A DNA stretch of 64,000 nt. Source: Brevibacterium permense. GTDB taxonomy: Bacteria; Actinomycetota; Actinomycetes; Actinomycetales; Brevibacteriaceae. Both the position numbers and the translations under genes were made by a program. The stretch lies in assembly GCF_013280495.1 (NCBI RefSeq), contig NZ_JABSSX010000003.1:371691-435690 (forward strand), read 5' to 3'. This document shows, one piece after another, positions 25,417 to 33,704 of the stretch. The notes beneath the pieces were generated by a model that searched no databases, was not told the DNA's origin, and was given only the letters and a program-made list of their open reading frames with translations. Position 1 is the stretch's first letter; each line of letters starts with the position of its first letter.

Positions 25417-25490
25417 GACGCGGGGCCGAACCGAACTGCACGAACGTAGGATGAGACGAGGCAGAGACGACGAACAGCTGAGGGGGCCGC

Positions 25491-26930
25491 GTGAGCGAGA
25501 GCACGAAGATGACGCAGACGCAGAAGCGCATCCTCCTCATCGGCCTCGTTCCCCTCTTCATGTCCCTGCTGTCGGTGTCCAGCATCAACGTCGTCCTGCC
25601 CTCGATCGCTGCTGATATCGACGCCTCCACTTCGGCGCTGCAATGGGTGCTCACCGGTTATGCGCTGTCCTTCGGTGTTGTCCTCGTCGCCGCCGGACGT
25701 GCCGGAGACGTCTTCGGCCGCGGACAGCTGTTCGTCATCGGAGTCGGTCTGTTCGGGCTGTCCTCGCTGGTGGCCGGAATCGCCCCTGATCCGCTGACGC
25801 TCAACATTTCCCGAGTGACCATGGGGCTGGGCTCCGGATTCCTCAACCCGCAGGTCGTGGGCCTGTTGCAGCAGTACTTCCAGGGACCGCCGCGCGGTCG
25901 TGCATTCGGACTGATGGGTACCACCGTCGGTTTGTCGGTGGCCATCGGCCCTGTGCTCGGCGGTGCCCTCATCGCACTGTTCGGCAGCGACCTCGGATGG
26001 AGAGCGACCTTCCTGGTCAATGTCCCCTTCGCTATCGCCTCTCTCATCCTCGCCCGGGCCTGGCTGCCTGCCGGAGCATGGCGACCTGCCGTCGACCAGG
26101 ATGCGAAGAATTCCGATGGCGGCAAGGATCTCGACCCCGTGGGGGTCATCCTCCTCGGCGTCGGCGTCCTGCTCATCCTTCTGCCCTTCGTCGAATCATC
26201 GCTGGGCGGGTTCATCTGGCTGTCCCTGCCGATCGGCATCGGCATGATCTGGGTGTGGGCCCGGTGGGAACGTCGGTACGCGCGTCTGGGCCGTCCCCCG
26301 ATGGTCGATCTCGATCTCTTCCGCATCCGCAGCTTCAGCAACGGTTCGATCATCATCGCCCTCTACTTCCTCGGTGTCACCAGCGTCTGGGTCCTCGTCG
26401 CCATGTATATGCAGCAGGGGCTGGGACACACCGCCTTGGCCGCGGGAATGATCGGTCTGCCGGCCGCGCTGTGCTCGGCGGTCTCAGCCGATGTGTCCGG
26501 ACGGTTCGTCTTCCAGATCGGGCGCCGCCTCGTTGTCTGGGGGATCGCGCTGTGCCTCGCCGGCCTGGTGGCCACGATCGCCGTCGTCGCGCTGCTGTCC
26601 CAGGGCATCGGCAGCGAGTGGTGGATGCTGCTGACCCTGGCGTTTATCGGCACCGCACAGGGTATGGTCATCAGCCCCAATCAGACTCTCACCCTGCAGG
26701 AGGTCCCCCTGAGGTACGCCGGGTCCTCGGGAGGAGTGCTCCAGACCGGGCAGCGCATCGGCACTTCGATGGGGCTGGCGATCATGACCGCGCTGGCGTT
26801 CTCGATCACCGCGGTGAGCAATTGGCATTGGGGGATGATGGGGGCGTTCGTCGCGATCGCCGTCATCGTCATCCTCGCCGGAATCGTCGGTCTCATCGAG
26901 GTTCGCCGAGGCGGCTCCCGCCGGGCCTGA
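25491..26930 (+). CDS. MFS drug exporter, DHA2 (EmrB/QacA-like) family
   Basis: A 479-residue proton-driven exporter with about 14 hydrophobic segments, the number typical of DHA2. The N-terminal INVVLPSIAADIDAS and WVLTGYALSFG stretches, the motif A loop GRAGDVFGRGQLF, and motif C around AIGPVLGGALI are all present. The start is GTG after a G-rich stretch. Substrate unknown. No regulator gene adjoins it. Confidence 0.88.
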   Translation: MSESTKMTQTQKRILLIGLVPLFMSLLSVSSINVVLPSIAADIDASTSALQWVLTGYALSFGVVLVAAGRAGDVFGRGQLFVIGVGLFGLSSLVAGIAPDPLTLNISRVTMGLGSGFLNPQVVGLLQQYFQGPPRGRAFGLMGTTVGLSVAIGPVLGGALIALFGSDLGWRATFLVNVPFAIASLILARAWLPAGAWRPAVDQDAKNSDGGKDLDPVGVILLGVGVLLILLPFVESSLGGFIWLSLPIGIGMIWVWARWERRYARLGRPPMVDLDLFRIRSFSNGSIIIALYFLGVTSVWVLVAMYMQQGLGHTALAAGMIGLPAALCSAVSADVSGRFVFQIGRRLVVWGIALCLAGLVATIAVVALLSQGIGSEWWMLLTLAFIGTAQGMVISPNQTLTLQEVPLRYAGSSGGVLQTGQRIGTSMGLAIMTALAFSITAVSNWHWGMMGAFVAIAVIVILAGIVGLIEVRRGGSRRA

Positions 26931-27065
26931 GGGCCGCTCGGGGCTCGCCCGGCCGAGTCAGGCAATCGTCAGCTGTCAGCGCAATAATGTTACGGAATTT
27001 AGACAATCCGCTGTGTCCGAATGTGGAAGACTGTGAACGCACATCAGCCCATGGAAGGAAACACA

Positions 27066-28334
27066 GTGGTCGAGGCCGTACCCGATGACGAGCTGGAGCT
27101 CGAGGAACTCGTGCGCTCGGGCGGGATAGAAACCTATTTCGCCCCCGTCGTCGACGCACTGACCTTCCAGCGGGTTGGCCACCAGATTCTGCAGGCTCCC
27201 ACGGGTTCCCCGGAGTTGGGTCGTGCCGAGTCGGAGAACCTGCGTCACGCCATGCGCGCCTCGACGATCACGGGTGATATCGACGCCTCTCTGCGTGACT
27301 CTGCGCTGCGCACGGCAGAAGGTGCCGGACTGCCGAAGTCGAACCGCCTGTTCCTCCACGCCGAAGCTGAGTCTTTTGCGACCCTCGAGGACCGCACCGG
27401 AGAACCCGACCGCTCCGTCATCCTCCAGCTCGATGCCACCCGGGTCGCCTCGTCCCCGGCCTCAGTGCTGCGCTCGGTGCGCTCCGCACGCGCCATGGGA
27501 TGGGGAGTCGGCATGTCTTCCGTGGGCGCCGACCTGCGCAGCACCGCCTTCGTCCCGCTGGTCAACCCTTCGGTGGTCGGACTCCACCCGGACGTTCTGC
27601 GCATCGACTGCGACTCTCATCTCGCGGAGCTCAACCGTCTTCTCCACGCCCATCTCGAACGCACCGGTGCGGTTATCCTCGCCGACGGTGTCGAGACCGA
27701 GGACGACCTGGACCGCGTGCGGGCGCTCGGGGCGGGGTTCATGTCCGGACCCTACTTCGGCGAGGCCACGAAGGAGCCGCAGGCGTTCTCCGAGCCGAGC
27801 GAAGACGCCCTCGTCTCTCACTACTCTCGCAATCTGCCGGCACTGGGCACCCCGTATTCGATCTCTCAGGGACTGCGGCGCGAGCCTCTGGTGATGAACC
27901 GCGAACTCCTCGTCGCTCAGATCGCTGCATTGGAGGAACGTGCTCTGGCATCGGGTACCGCGACCATCACCCTCGGAGTGTTCGGAGAGGACGACGAATT
28001 CTCCGAGGCGACGCGACTCCGGTACGAGAAGATCCGGGACACCGTGGGGCTCACGGCGATGTTTTCCGGCGGCTTCGACGGACCACCGATTCCCGGAGTG
28101 CGCACCGGACTCGTCGACGCGTCCGATCCCATCCGCAACGAACACGGCGTCGTCGTGGTCGGACCGGACTGGTCGGGCATGGTTGCCGCGTCGAAACGCA
28201 ACGACCCGGGCAGCGACGGACAGACCGTCTTCGATGTCTACATCACGACCGACCGATACACATGCGTCGACGCCGCACGCAGCGTTCTCACTCGCGTCGC
28301 ACCTCTCACCGCAACGGCGAACCAGCGCGCCTGA
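27066..28334 (+). CDS. EAL-like (degenerate) plus DICT domain protein
   Basis: A 422-residue protein. Residues about 5-230 follow the EAL phosphodiesterase fold (IETYFAPVVDALT near the start, ADGVETEDDLDRVRALGAGFMSG near the end), but the EAL signature and several metal ligands are absent, so cyclic di-GMP hydrolysis is unlikely. Residues about 250-410 form a DICT sensory domain, the usual partner of GGDEF/EAL proteins. The protein may bind a nucleotide or light-related signal. GTG was chosen because AAGGAAA lies just before it; an ATG five codons upstream is possible. Monocistronic, with its own upstream gap. Confidence 0.8.
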   Translation: MVEAVPDDELELEELVRSGGIETYFAPVVDALTFQRVGHQILQAPTGSPELGRAESENLRHAMRASTITGDIDASLRDSALRTAEGAGLPKSNRLFLHAEAESFATLEDRTGEPDRSVILQLDATRVASSPASVLRSVRSARAMGWGVGMSSVGADLRSTAFVPLVNPSVVGLHPDVLRIDCDSHLAELNRLLHAHLERTGAVILADGVETEDDLDRVRALGAGFMSGPYFGEATKEPQAFSEPSEDALVSHYSRNLPALGTPYSISQGLRREPLVMNRELLVAQIAALEERALASGTATITLGVFGEDDEFSEATRLRYEKIRDTVGLTAMFSGGFDGPPIPGVRTGLVDASDPIRNEHGVVVVGPDWSGMVAASKRNDPGSDGQTVFDVYITTDRYTCVDAARSVLTRVAPLTATANQRA

Positions 28335-28426
28335 GCGGTGCGCGTCCGGGTGTCTCGACTCCGCAGAACCCACGTGTGATCCGAATGGGGAAGCGGACTC
28401 CGATGGTGCTAATGTTGTCTCGGCTG

Positions 28427-28500
28427 GCCCCCGTAGCTCAGCTGGTTAGAGCAGGGAACTCATAATTCCTTGGCCGTCGGTTCAAGTCCGACCGGGGGCA
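28427..28500 (+). tRNA. tRNA with anticodon CAT (Met; possibly Ile2)
   Basis: The acceptor stem GCCCCCG/CGGGGGC, D-arm AGCTCAGCTGGTTAGAGC and T-loop GTTCAAGTC are complete. The anticodon loop reads CTCATAA. Absence of three G-C pairs in the anticodon stem argues against initiator tRNA. A CAT anticodon modified by lysidine synthetase would read isoleucine AUA; sequence alone does not decide. Confidence 0.92.
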
Positions 28501-28595
28501 CCGTGAACCATCAAACCGGTTCGGACGACCTGCCTACACGGATGAACAGGTTCGACTGAGCTGAAGCGACGTCGCCAATGCTCCCTTGGCGAGTT

Positions 28596-29096
28596 CTAGG
28601 CCTGCCTGGTGAACCTGAAGACGGTCCCGGACAACGGAGCGTAGGCAGTCCACTCTCCGTCGGGTTCGTTCCTGACGAGTTCGGCAATTCTGCGGTCGTC
28701 TGCGTCCGCCTCGTCGAACAGCCGTGTGAAAGCTGCTTCCGCCTTCGGGTTCTCGGCGGAATGCTCGGCCCGTATTCGCATTGCCTCGGTGTCGTCATCG
28801 TGCGACGAGAACTCGACGACGAATTGCGGACCGACTTCGGCGGAGACCAATCGGGCGAGCCGTACGCCTTCCTCAGTGAAGGTGCGCGCAGCCGTCTCCG
28901 GCACCCAATCGAAGTCGGAATCCAGCGAGTCGTAGTAGGACTGCTCCTACGCCTGCAGCTCCGCGACGAGCCCGCCGGACAGCCCTGTGTCCTCGTGCTC
29001 GATCGGCATGCTGATCCACAGCACCGTGCCCGCATAGTCGGGGAACATGCGGATGGTCCGCGGCGGTCGTTCGCCGGTCATCTGCTCCTCGGTCAT
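28596..29096 (-). pseudogene. Hypothetical gene interrupted by an in-frame amber codon
   Basis: One frame of 166 codons starts MTEEQMTGERPPRTIRMFPD, is stopped by TAG at codon 50 (28947-28949), and continues unbroken with EQSYYDSLDSDFDWVPETAAR to a C-terminus ending VFRFTRQA. Both sides have the same acidic composition. A GTG after the stop could start a 102-residue C-terminal piece. I do not recognise the family. A recent nonsense mutation fits best; readthrough or a sequencing error cannot be excluded. Confidence 0.7.
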
Positions 29097-29248
29097 GGCG
29101 CCAGCCTAACGCCGGTCATTCGCTCGTCACAGACACCCGACGCCACCAGCATCTTTGATGCTTGGCTGCACGCCGAACATCGACTATCATGTGGTCAGCA
29201 CCTCCTTTCGGATCGTAGGGGAAGACGTATCCGAGGTAGGAGGCAGAA

Positions 29249-29746
29249 ATGGATATGACTCAGGGCGTACTCTTCGTCCACTCAGCACCTCGTGCGCTGT
29301 GCCCTCACATCGAGTGGGCAGCGGGCGGGGCCATCGGCGCACAGGCACGCTTCGACTGGACACCCCAGCCGGCAGCACCAGGTCTGGTGCGCGCAGAAGT
29401 CTGCTGGCGCGCGCCCGCAGGCTCCGGAGCTCGCATCGCATCCGCCCTGCGCGGCTGGGACTCACTCCGCTACGAAGTCACCGAGGGGCCCTCGGCCGGA
29501 GTCGACGGCGGCCGATGGAGCCACACACCTGATCTGGGCATCTACCACGCTGTTACCGACACGGCCGGCAACATCCTCGTCCCTGAAGACCGCATCCGCT
29601 CCGTGATGGAACGCGCTGCCGGGGACCCGGCGAAGTTCTCCTCGGAGATGGCGATCGCCCTCGGAGAAGCCTGGGATGAGGAACTCGACGCGTTCCGCCA
29701 CGCAGGTGAAGGCGCACCGGTGCGCTGGCTGACGAAGGTCGGCTGA
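29249..29746 (+). CDS. DUF3145 family protein
   Basis: A 165-residue protein of an actinobacteria-specific family of unknown role. It opens with GVLFVHSAPRALCPHIEWA, the strongest signature of DUF3145, and contains WRAPAGSGARIASALRGW and RWSHTPDLGIYHA. A GGAGG site precedes the ATG. It is convergent with the fatty acid operon, and long hairpins separate them. Family members are usually conserved near lipid or cell-envelope genes, but function is unknown. Confidence 0.88.
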   Translation: MDMTQGVLFVHSAPRALCPHIEWAAGGAIGAQARFDWTPQPAAPGLVRAEVCWRAPAGSGARIASALRGWDSLRYEVTEGPSAGVDGGRWSHTPDLGIYHAVTDTAGNILVPEDRIRSVMERAAGDPAKFSSEMAIALGEAWDEELDAFRHAGEGAPVRWLTKVG

Positions 29747-29807
29747 GCCGCTCCCTTCACCGCCGAACTGCACTCAGGTGTGAGAGTTCGAGCGTTCACA
29801 AATGCCG

Positions 29808-29840
29808 ATGGGCACACCTTCCTACCTCGGGTGTGCCCAT
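29808..29840 (+). terminator. Terminator after the DUF3145 gene
   Basis: An 11-bp perfect stem ATGGGCACACC with an 11-base loop, followed by TTCGC. It is the first of two hairpins in the 315-bp gap before fabF; the DNA between them (29841-29971) shows nothing recognisable. Confidence 0.65.
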
Positions 29841-29971
29841 TTCGCACGCTCTCGCGCCTGAGCGCCATGCGCAGGAGGCTCTGCACCGACCACCCTCCTG
29901 GGCGCCTTGAGCAGATTGCTCCGCACAAACCACCTTCCCAAGCACAGACTACGTCCTGCGTTCTCATGGAA

Positions 29972-30035
29972 ACGGCCCACTCTGAGTCGGAAAGCACAGT
30001 TTCAAAACCGTGCTTTCCGACTCAGAGTGGGCCGT
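29972..30035. terminator. Very long hairpin between convergent DUF3145 and fabF
   Basis: A perfect 26-bp inverted repeat (ACGGCCCACTCTGAGTCGGA and six more bases) with a 12-base centre that can pair further through GTTT/AAAC. It lies 26 bp after the fabF stop codon and probably stops transcription from both directions. Confidence 0.75.
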
Positions 30036-30061
30036 AGCGCTGTCTGAGTTCGCTCAGGACC

Positions 30062-31306
30062 TCAGACTGAGCGGAACGCGACGACGGCGTTGTGACCGCC
30101 GAAGCCGAACGAGTTCGTGATCGCTGCGATATCGCCGGCGGGCAGATCCGCAGGTGTGTCACGGACGATGTTGATCCCCTTGACCTTCGGGTCGACTTCG
30201 TCGATGTTGATGGTCGGGGGAGCGGTGCGAGTCTGCAGCGCCTTGACCGTGAGGATCGCCTCCACGGCACCCGTACCTCCGAGGAGGTGTCCGGTCATCG
30301 ACTTCGTGGCCGAGACCAGTGCATCGGAGACGTTGTCACCAAGGAGTTCGCTGATGGCCAGCGATTCCGGGATGTCTCCGACCGGAGTCGACGTGGCATG
30401 CGCGTTGACGTGCTTGATTTCGGCGGCGGTCAGCCCGCCGGCGTCGAGTGCCTGCTGCATGGCGGCCAGCGCGTGCTTGCCCTCCGGCTCTCCGCCGGTG
30501 ATGTGGTAGGCGTCGTTCGAGATGCCCCAGCTGGCCACCTCGGCGTAGATCTTCGCTCCACGAGCCTTCGCATGTACCTCGGTCTCGAGGATGAGCGTGC
30601 CCGCACCTTCGCCCATGACGAAGCCGTCGCGGTCGACGTCATAGGGACGCGAAGCGGTCTCGGGCGAATCGGTCCGACGTGACAGCGCCTGCATCGAATT
30701 GAACGCGGCAAGAGTGATCGGGTGGATCGCTGCTTCTGAACCGCCGGCGATGATGATATCGGCCTTGCCAGAAGCCAGAACGTCATAGGCGTGGCCCAGG
30801 CTCTCGGTCGATGAGGCGCAGGCGGAGACCAGGGTCTGCACACCGGCACGAGCCTTGAATTCCATGCCGATGGCGGCCGCAGGTCCGTTGGGCATGAGCA
30901 TGGGAACCGTCAGGGGCATGACCCGGCGAGGGCCTTCTTCCTGCAGGGTGTCCCAGGCGTCGAGCAGAGTCCAGACTCCGCCGATCCCGGTGGCCCAGGA
31001 GACGGCGGTGCGTTCCGGGTCGGTCTCCTCGAGACCGGCGTCGGCCATGGCTTCACGAGCAGAGATGAGAGCGAACTGGCTCGAAGGATCGAGGCGTTTG
31101 GCCTGGACCCGTTTGAGATTGTCGGGCACGACCTGTGGGTCGACCTGCGCTGCGAAGTCCACGGCGAGGCCGTACTTCTCTGACCAATCGTTGTCCATTG
31201 TGTGGACGCCGGACTGACCGGCCAGAATGGCTTCCCAAGTGGCATCGACAGTCGCGCCCAAGGGGGTTACCGCACCGATTCCGGTGACGACAACTTTAGA
31301 TGTCAT
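30062..31306 (-). CDS. fabF: Beta-ketoacyl-ACP synthase II
   Basis: A 414-residue condensing enzyme of FAS-II that elongates acyl-ACP with malonyl-ACP. The active-site cysteine is in VSACASSTESLG, and the two histidines are in NAHATSTPVGD and KSMTGHLLGG; NSFGFGGHNA marks the C-terminus. I chose the ATG at MTSKVVVTGIG because the family starts there; the frame is open further upstream. It is the last gene of the fab series and is separated from acpP by a hairpin. Confidence 0.94.
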   Translation of the reverse strand: MTSKVVVTGIGAVTPLGATVDATWEAILAGQSGVHTMDNDWSEKYGLAVDFAAQVDPQVVPDNLKRVQAKRLDPSSQFALISAREAMADAGLEETDPERTAVSWATGIGGVWTLLDAWDTLQEEGPRRVMPLTVPMLMPNGPAAAIGMEFKARAGVQTLVSACASSTESLGHAYDVLASGKADIIIAGGSEAAIHPITLAAFNSMQALSRRTDSPETASRPYDVDRDGFVMGEGAGTLILETEVHAKARGAKIYAEVASWGISNDAYHITGGEPEGKHALAAMQQALDAGGLTAAEIKHVNAHATSTPVGDIPESLAISELLGDNVSDALVSATKSMTGHLLGGTGAVEAILTVKALQTRTAPPTINIDEVDPKVKGINIVRDTPADLPAGDIAAITNSFGFGGHNAVVAFRSV

Positions 31307-31331
31307 GGTACAAACCTCGTCGATAGTGTGG

Positions 31332-31359
31332 ACACGGCCCGTCTGTGGACGGGCCGTGT
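31332..31359 (-). promoter_or_regulatory. Hairpin between acpP and fabF
   Basis: A perfect 12-bp stem (ACACGGCCCGTC) with a 4-base loop lies directly after the acpP stop and before fabF. No T-run follows on the minus strand. It may slow decay of the acpP message or partly stop transcription, so more ACP than FabF is made. Confidence 0.6.
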
Positions 31360-31373
31360 TGGGCTGCTGTGGC

Positions 31374-31625
31374 TCAGGCTTCCTGAGCCTTGTTGATGTA
31401 GTCGACAGCGTCCTGAACGGTGACGAGGTCCTTGACGTCGTCATCGGGGATCTTCACCCCGAACTTCTTCTCAGCGTTGACGACGATGGTCATCATCGAG
31501 ATGGAGTCGATGTCGAGGTCATCGGTGAACGACTTGTCGGCTTCGACTGCTTCGACAGCCAGGCCGGTCTCTTCGTTGACGATCTCTGCCAGCCCAGCGA
31601 GGACTTCAGCTTCGGTGAATGCCAT
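31374..31625 (-). CDS. acpP: Acyl carrier protein
   Basis: An 83-residue acidic four-helix protein. The phosphopantetheine attachment serine is in DIDSIS (the family normally has DSL here), and MTIVVNAEKKFGVKIPDDD follows as expected. It carries the growing acyl chain among FabD, FabH and FabF. A good ribosome binding site (AGAAAGGAAA-like) precedes ATG. Hairpins on both sides suggest separate control of its message. Confidence 0.94.
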   Translation of the reverse strand: MAFTEAEVLAGLAEIVNEETGLAVEAVEADKSFTDDLDIDSISMMTIVVNAEKKFGVKIPDDDVKDLVTVQDAVDYINKAQEA

Positions 31626-31711
31626 TTCTTTCCTACTTTCTGATTTCGGTCGAGGGTTTTTCGACCGTTTGAGGAACTTTTCGACGAGTGTCCCGCCGAA
31701 TATCTTAGGAC

Positions 31712-31735
31712 ATTCACGGAGAGTTTTCCGTGAAT
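31712..31735 (-). terminator. Terminator-like hairpin between fabH and acpP
   Basis: ATTCACGGA pairs perfectly with TCCGTGAAT across a 6-base loop, 10 bp after the fabH stop. A smaller hairpin (CGGTCG/CGACCG at 31644-31664) lies in the leader just before acpP. Together they suggest that acpP also has a promoter of its own. Confidence 0.6.
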
Positions 31736-31744
31736 GGGTGTGTC

Positions 31745-32746
31745 TCAGGGCAGGCGCACGACCTGAGCACCGTAGACGAGTCCCGCACCGAAGCCCATCT
31801 GCAGGGCGAGACCGCCGCTGAGTTCGGGTTGTTCGCGCAGGAGCCGTTCGGTGGCCAGTGGGATCGACGCCGCCGAGGTGTTCCCGTTGTCGGCGATGTC
31901 ACGTGCGATGACAACGGACTCGGGGAGCTTCAGCTGCTTGGCGAGTTCGTCGATGATGCGCATGTTCGCCTGGTGCGGGATGAAGGCAGCGAGATCCTCG
32001 GCCTCGATGCCGGAAGCAGCGAGAGCCTCCTTGGCCACCTCGGCGCCGTCCCACACGGCCCAGCGGAAGACGGTCGGTCCGTCCTGACGCAGGGTCGGGA
32101 AGGGCAGTTCGCGGTCGTCGCGGATGTCGTAGAGGGAATCCGTCATCCGGATGGTCGACCAGTTCTCGCCCTTCGAGCCCCACACCGTCTTCGAGATGCC
32201 GGGTTCGTCGGAGGAGGACACGACGACCGCGCCGGCGCCATCACCGAGGATGAACGAGATCGAACGGTCCTCGGGGTCGATGACCTCGGAGAGCTTCTCG
32301 GCTCCGATGACGAGGACATTGTCGAGCGTGCCGGCACGCACCAGCGCATCGGCCTGCGAGATGCCGTAGCAGTAGCCGGCACACGCCGCGCTGATGTCCC
32401 ATGCCGGGATCGGCCCGGTCGCCAGCCGTGCGGTCAGGGCCGCAGCCGCTGAGGGCGTGAAGTACTCGAACGTGACGGTCGAGATGATGATGGCGCCGAT
32501 GTCCTCCGGCTTCAGCCCCGCCGAGGCGATCGCCTCGAGCGCGGCTTCCTCGGACATGTCGAGGACGCCGACGTCTTTGCTGGCACGACGGCGAGTGACG
32601 ATGCCCGTGCGCTGCCGGATCCATTCGTCGGAGGAGTTGATGGGTCCGGCGATATCGTCATTGGTGACGAGGTTCTCCGCACGGTAGGCACCGATTCCGG
32701 CAATGCGGGAGAAAGTGCCGAGTTCTGCAGTCTTGAGTGTAGGCAT
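31745..32746 (-). CDS. fabH: Beta-ketoacyl-ACP synthase III
   Basis: A 333-residue enzyme that starts fatty acid chains by condensing acetyl-CoA or a branched acyl-CoA with malonyl-ACP. The catalytic triad is visible: cysteine in SAACAGYCYG, histidine in PHQANMRI and asparagine in DNGNTSAAS. Branched-chain starters are usual in this group of bacteria but cannot be proven from the sequence. It lies 19 bp after fabD. Confidence 0.94.
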   Translation of the reverse strand: MPTLKTAELGTFSRIAGIGAYRAENLVTNDDIAGPINSSDEWIRQRTGIVTRRRASKDVGVLDMSEEAALEAIASAGLKPEDIGAIIISTVTFEYFTPSAAAALTARLATGPIPAWDISAACAGYCYGISQADALVRAGTLDNVLVIGAEKLSEVIDPEDRSISFILGDGAGAVVVSSSDEPGISKTVWGSKGENWSTIRMTDSLYDIRDDRELPFPTLRQDGPTVFRWAVWDGAEVAKEALAASGIEAEDLAAFIPHQANMRIIDELAKQLKLPESVVIARDIADNGNTSAASIPLATERLLREQPELSGGLALQMGFGAGLVYGAQVVRLP

Positions 32747-32764
32747 GGCGTCTTCTTTCGATTC

Positions 32765-33670
32765 TCAGGCGTGGGCTGCCGCGAACTCACGCGCGCCGTC
32801 GATGTCGGCGGCCGATTTGATGGCGAATGTCTCGACGCCCTTCATGGCACGGCGAGCGATTCCGGTCAGCGTTCCACCGGGGACGAGTTCGATCATTCCG
32901 GTGACACCGGAGTTCAGCAGCGCCTCCTGGCACAGATCCCAGCGCACCGGGTTCGTGACCTGCTTGACCAGGCGGTCGACGTACTCGCGACCGGCCTCGA
33001 CCGCGGTGCCGTCGGCGTTGCTGAGGATCGAGACGGAGGGGTCGGAGACCTCCAACGCCGAGGCGGCGGCAGCGAGATCGGCGGTGGCGGCAGCCATGAA
33101 CTCGGTGTGGAAGGCGCCGGCCACTGCCAGCGGGATGACCCGAGCCCGCTCCGGCGGGTTCTCGGCCAGGGTCTCGAGCGCCTCGAGTGAGCCGGCTGCC
33201 ACGGTCTGGCCTCCGCCGTTGACATTGGCGGGGCTGGCCCCGGCGGTCTCGATCGCGGCGAGAACATCCTCGGGCTGGCCGCCGACGACGGCGGACATGC
33301 CGCTCGGAGTGGCGGCGGCAGCGGCGGCCATTCCATCGGCACGGACTTTGACGAAGGCCATGGCGTCGGCCGGGGTGAAGATGCCTGCGATCTGTGCGGC
33401 TGCGATCTCTCCCACGGAATGGCCGGCGACGACGGCAGGGCTGACGCCGAGCTCTGCGGCGCAGGCGATGGCGGAGGCGACGAGCAGCGGTTGTGCCACC
33501 GCGGTGTCCTTGATCGTCTCGTCATCGGATTCGGTTCCGTGCAGACGCAGATCGATTCCCGAGGCGGTCGAGAGTTCGTCGATCTGTGCCGAGAAGGTGT
33601 CGAGTTCGAGGAACGAACTCAGGAAACCGGTCTTCTGGGCTCCCTGGCCCGGACAGGTGATTGCAAGCAC
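32765..33670 (-). CDS. fabD: Malonyl-CoA:ACP transacylase
   Basis: A 301-residue transferase that moves malonyl groups from CoA to ACP. The active-site serine is in GHSVGE, the oxyanion region begins PGQGAQ, and the second catalytic histidine lies in VAGAFHTEFM. The start is GTG. It follows the FasR-type gene by 34 bp, as in Streptomyces and mycobacteria, where FasR controls the fab operon. Confidence 0.94.
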   Translation of the reverse strand: MLAITCPGQGAQKTGFLSSFLELDTFSAQIDELSTASGIDLRLHGTESDDETIKDTAVAQPLLVASAIACAAELGVSPAVVAGHSVGEIAAAQIAGIFTPADAMAFVKVRADGMAAAAAATPSGMSAVVGGQPEDVLAAIETAGASPANVNGGGQTVAAGSLEALETLAENPPERARVIPLAVAGAFHTEFMAAATADLAAAASALEVSDPSVSILSNADGTAVEAGREYVDRLVKQVTNPVRWDLCQEALLNSGVTGMIELVPGGTLTGIARRAMKGVETFAIKSAADIDGAREFAAAHA

Positions 33671-33704
33671 TCAGTTCTCTTTTCGTTGGGTTCCGTTGAT
33701 CAAT

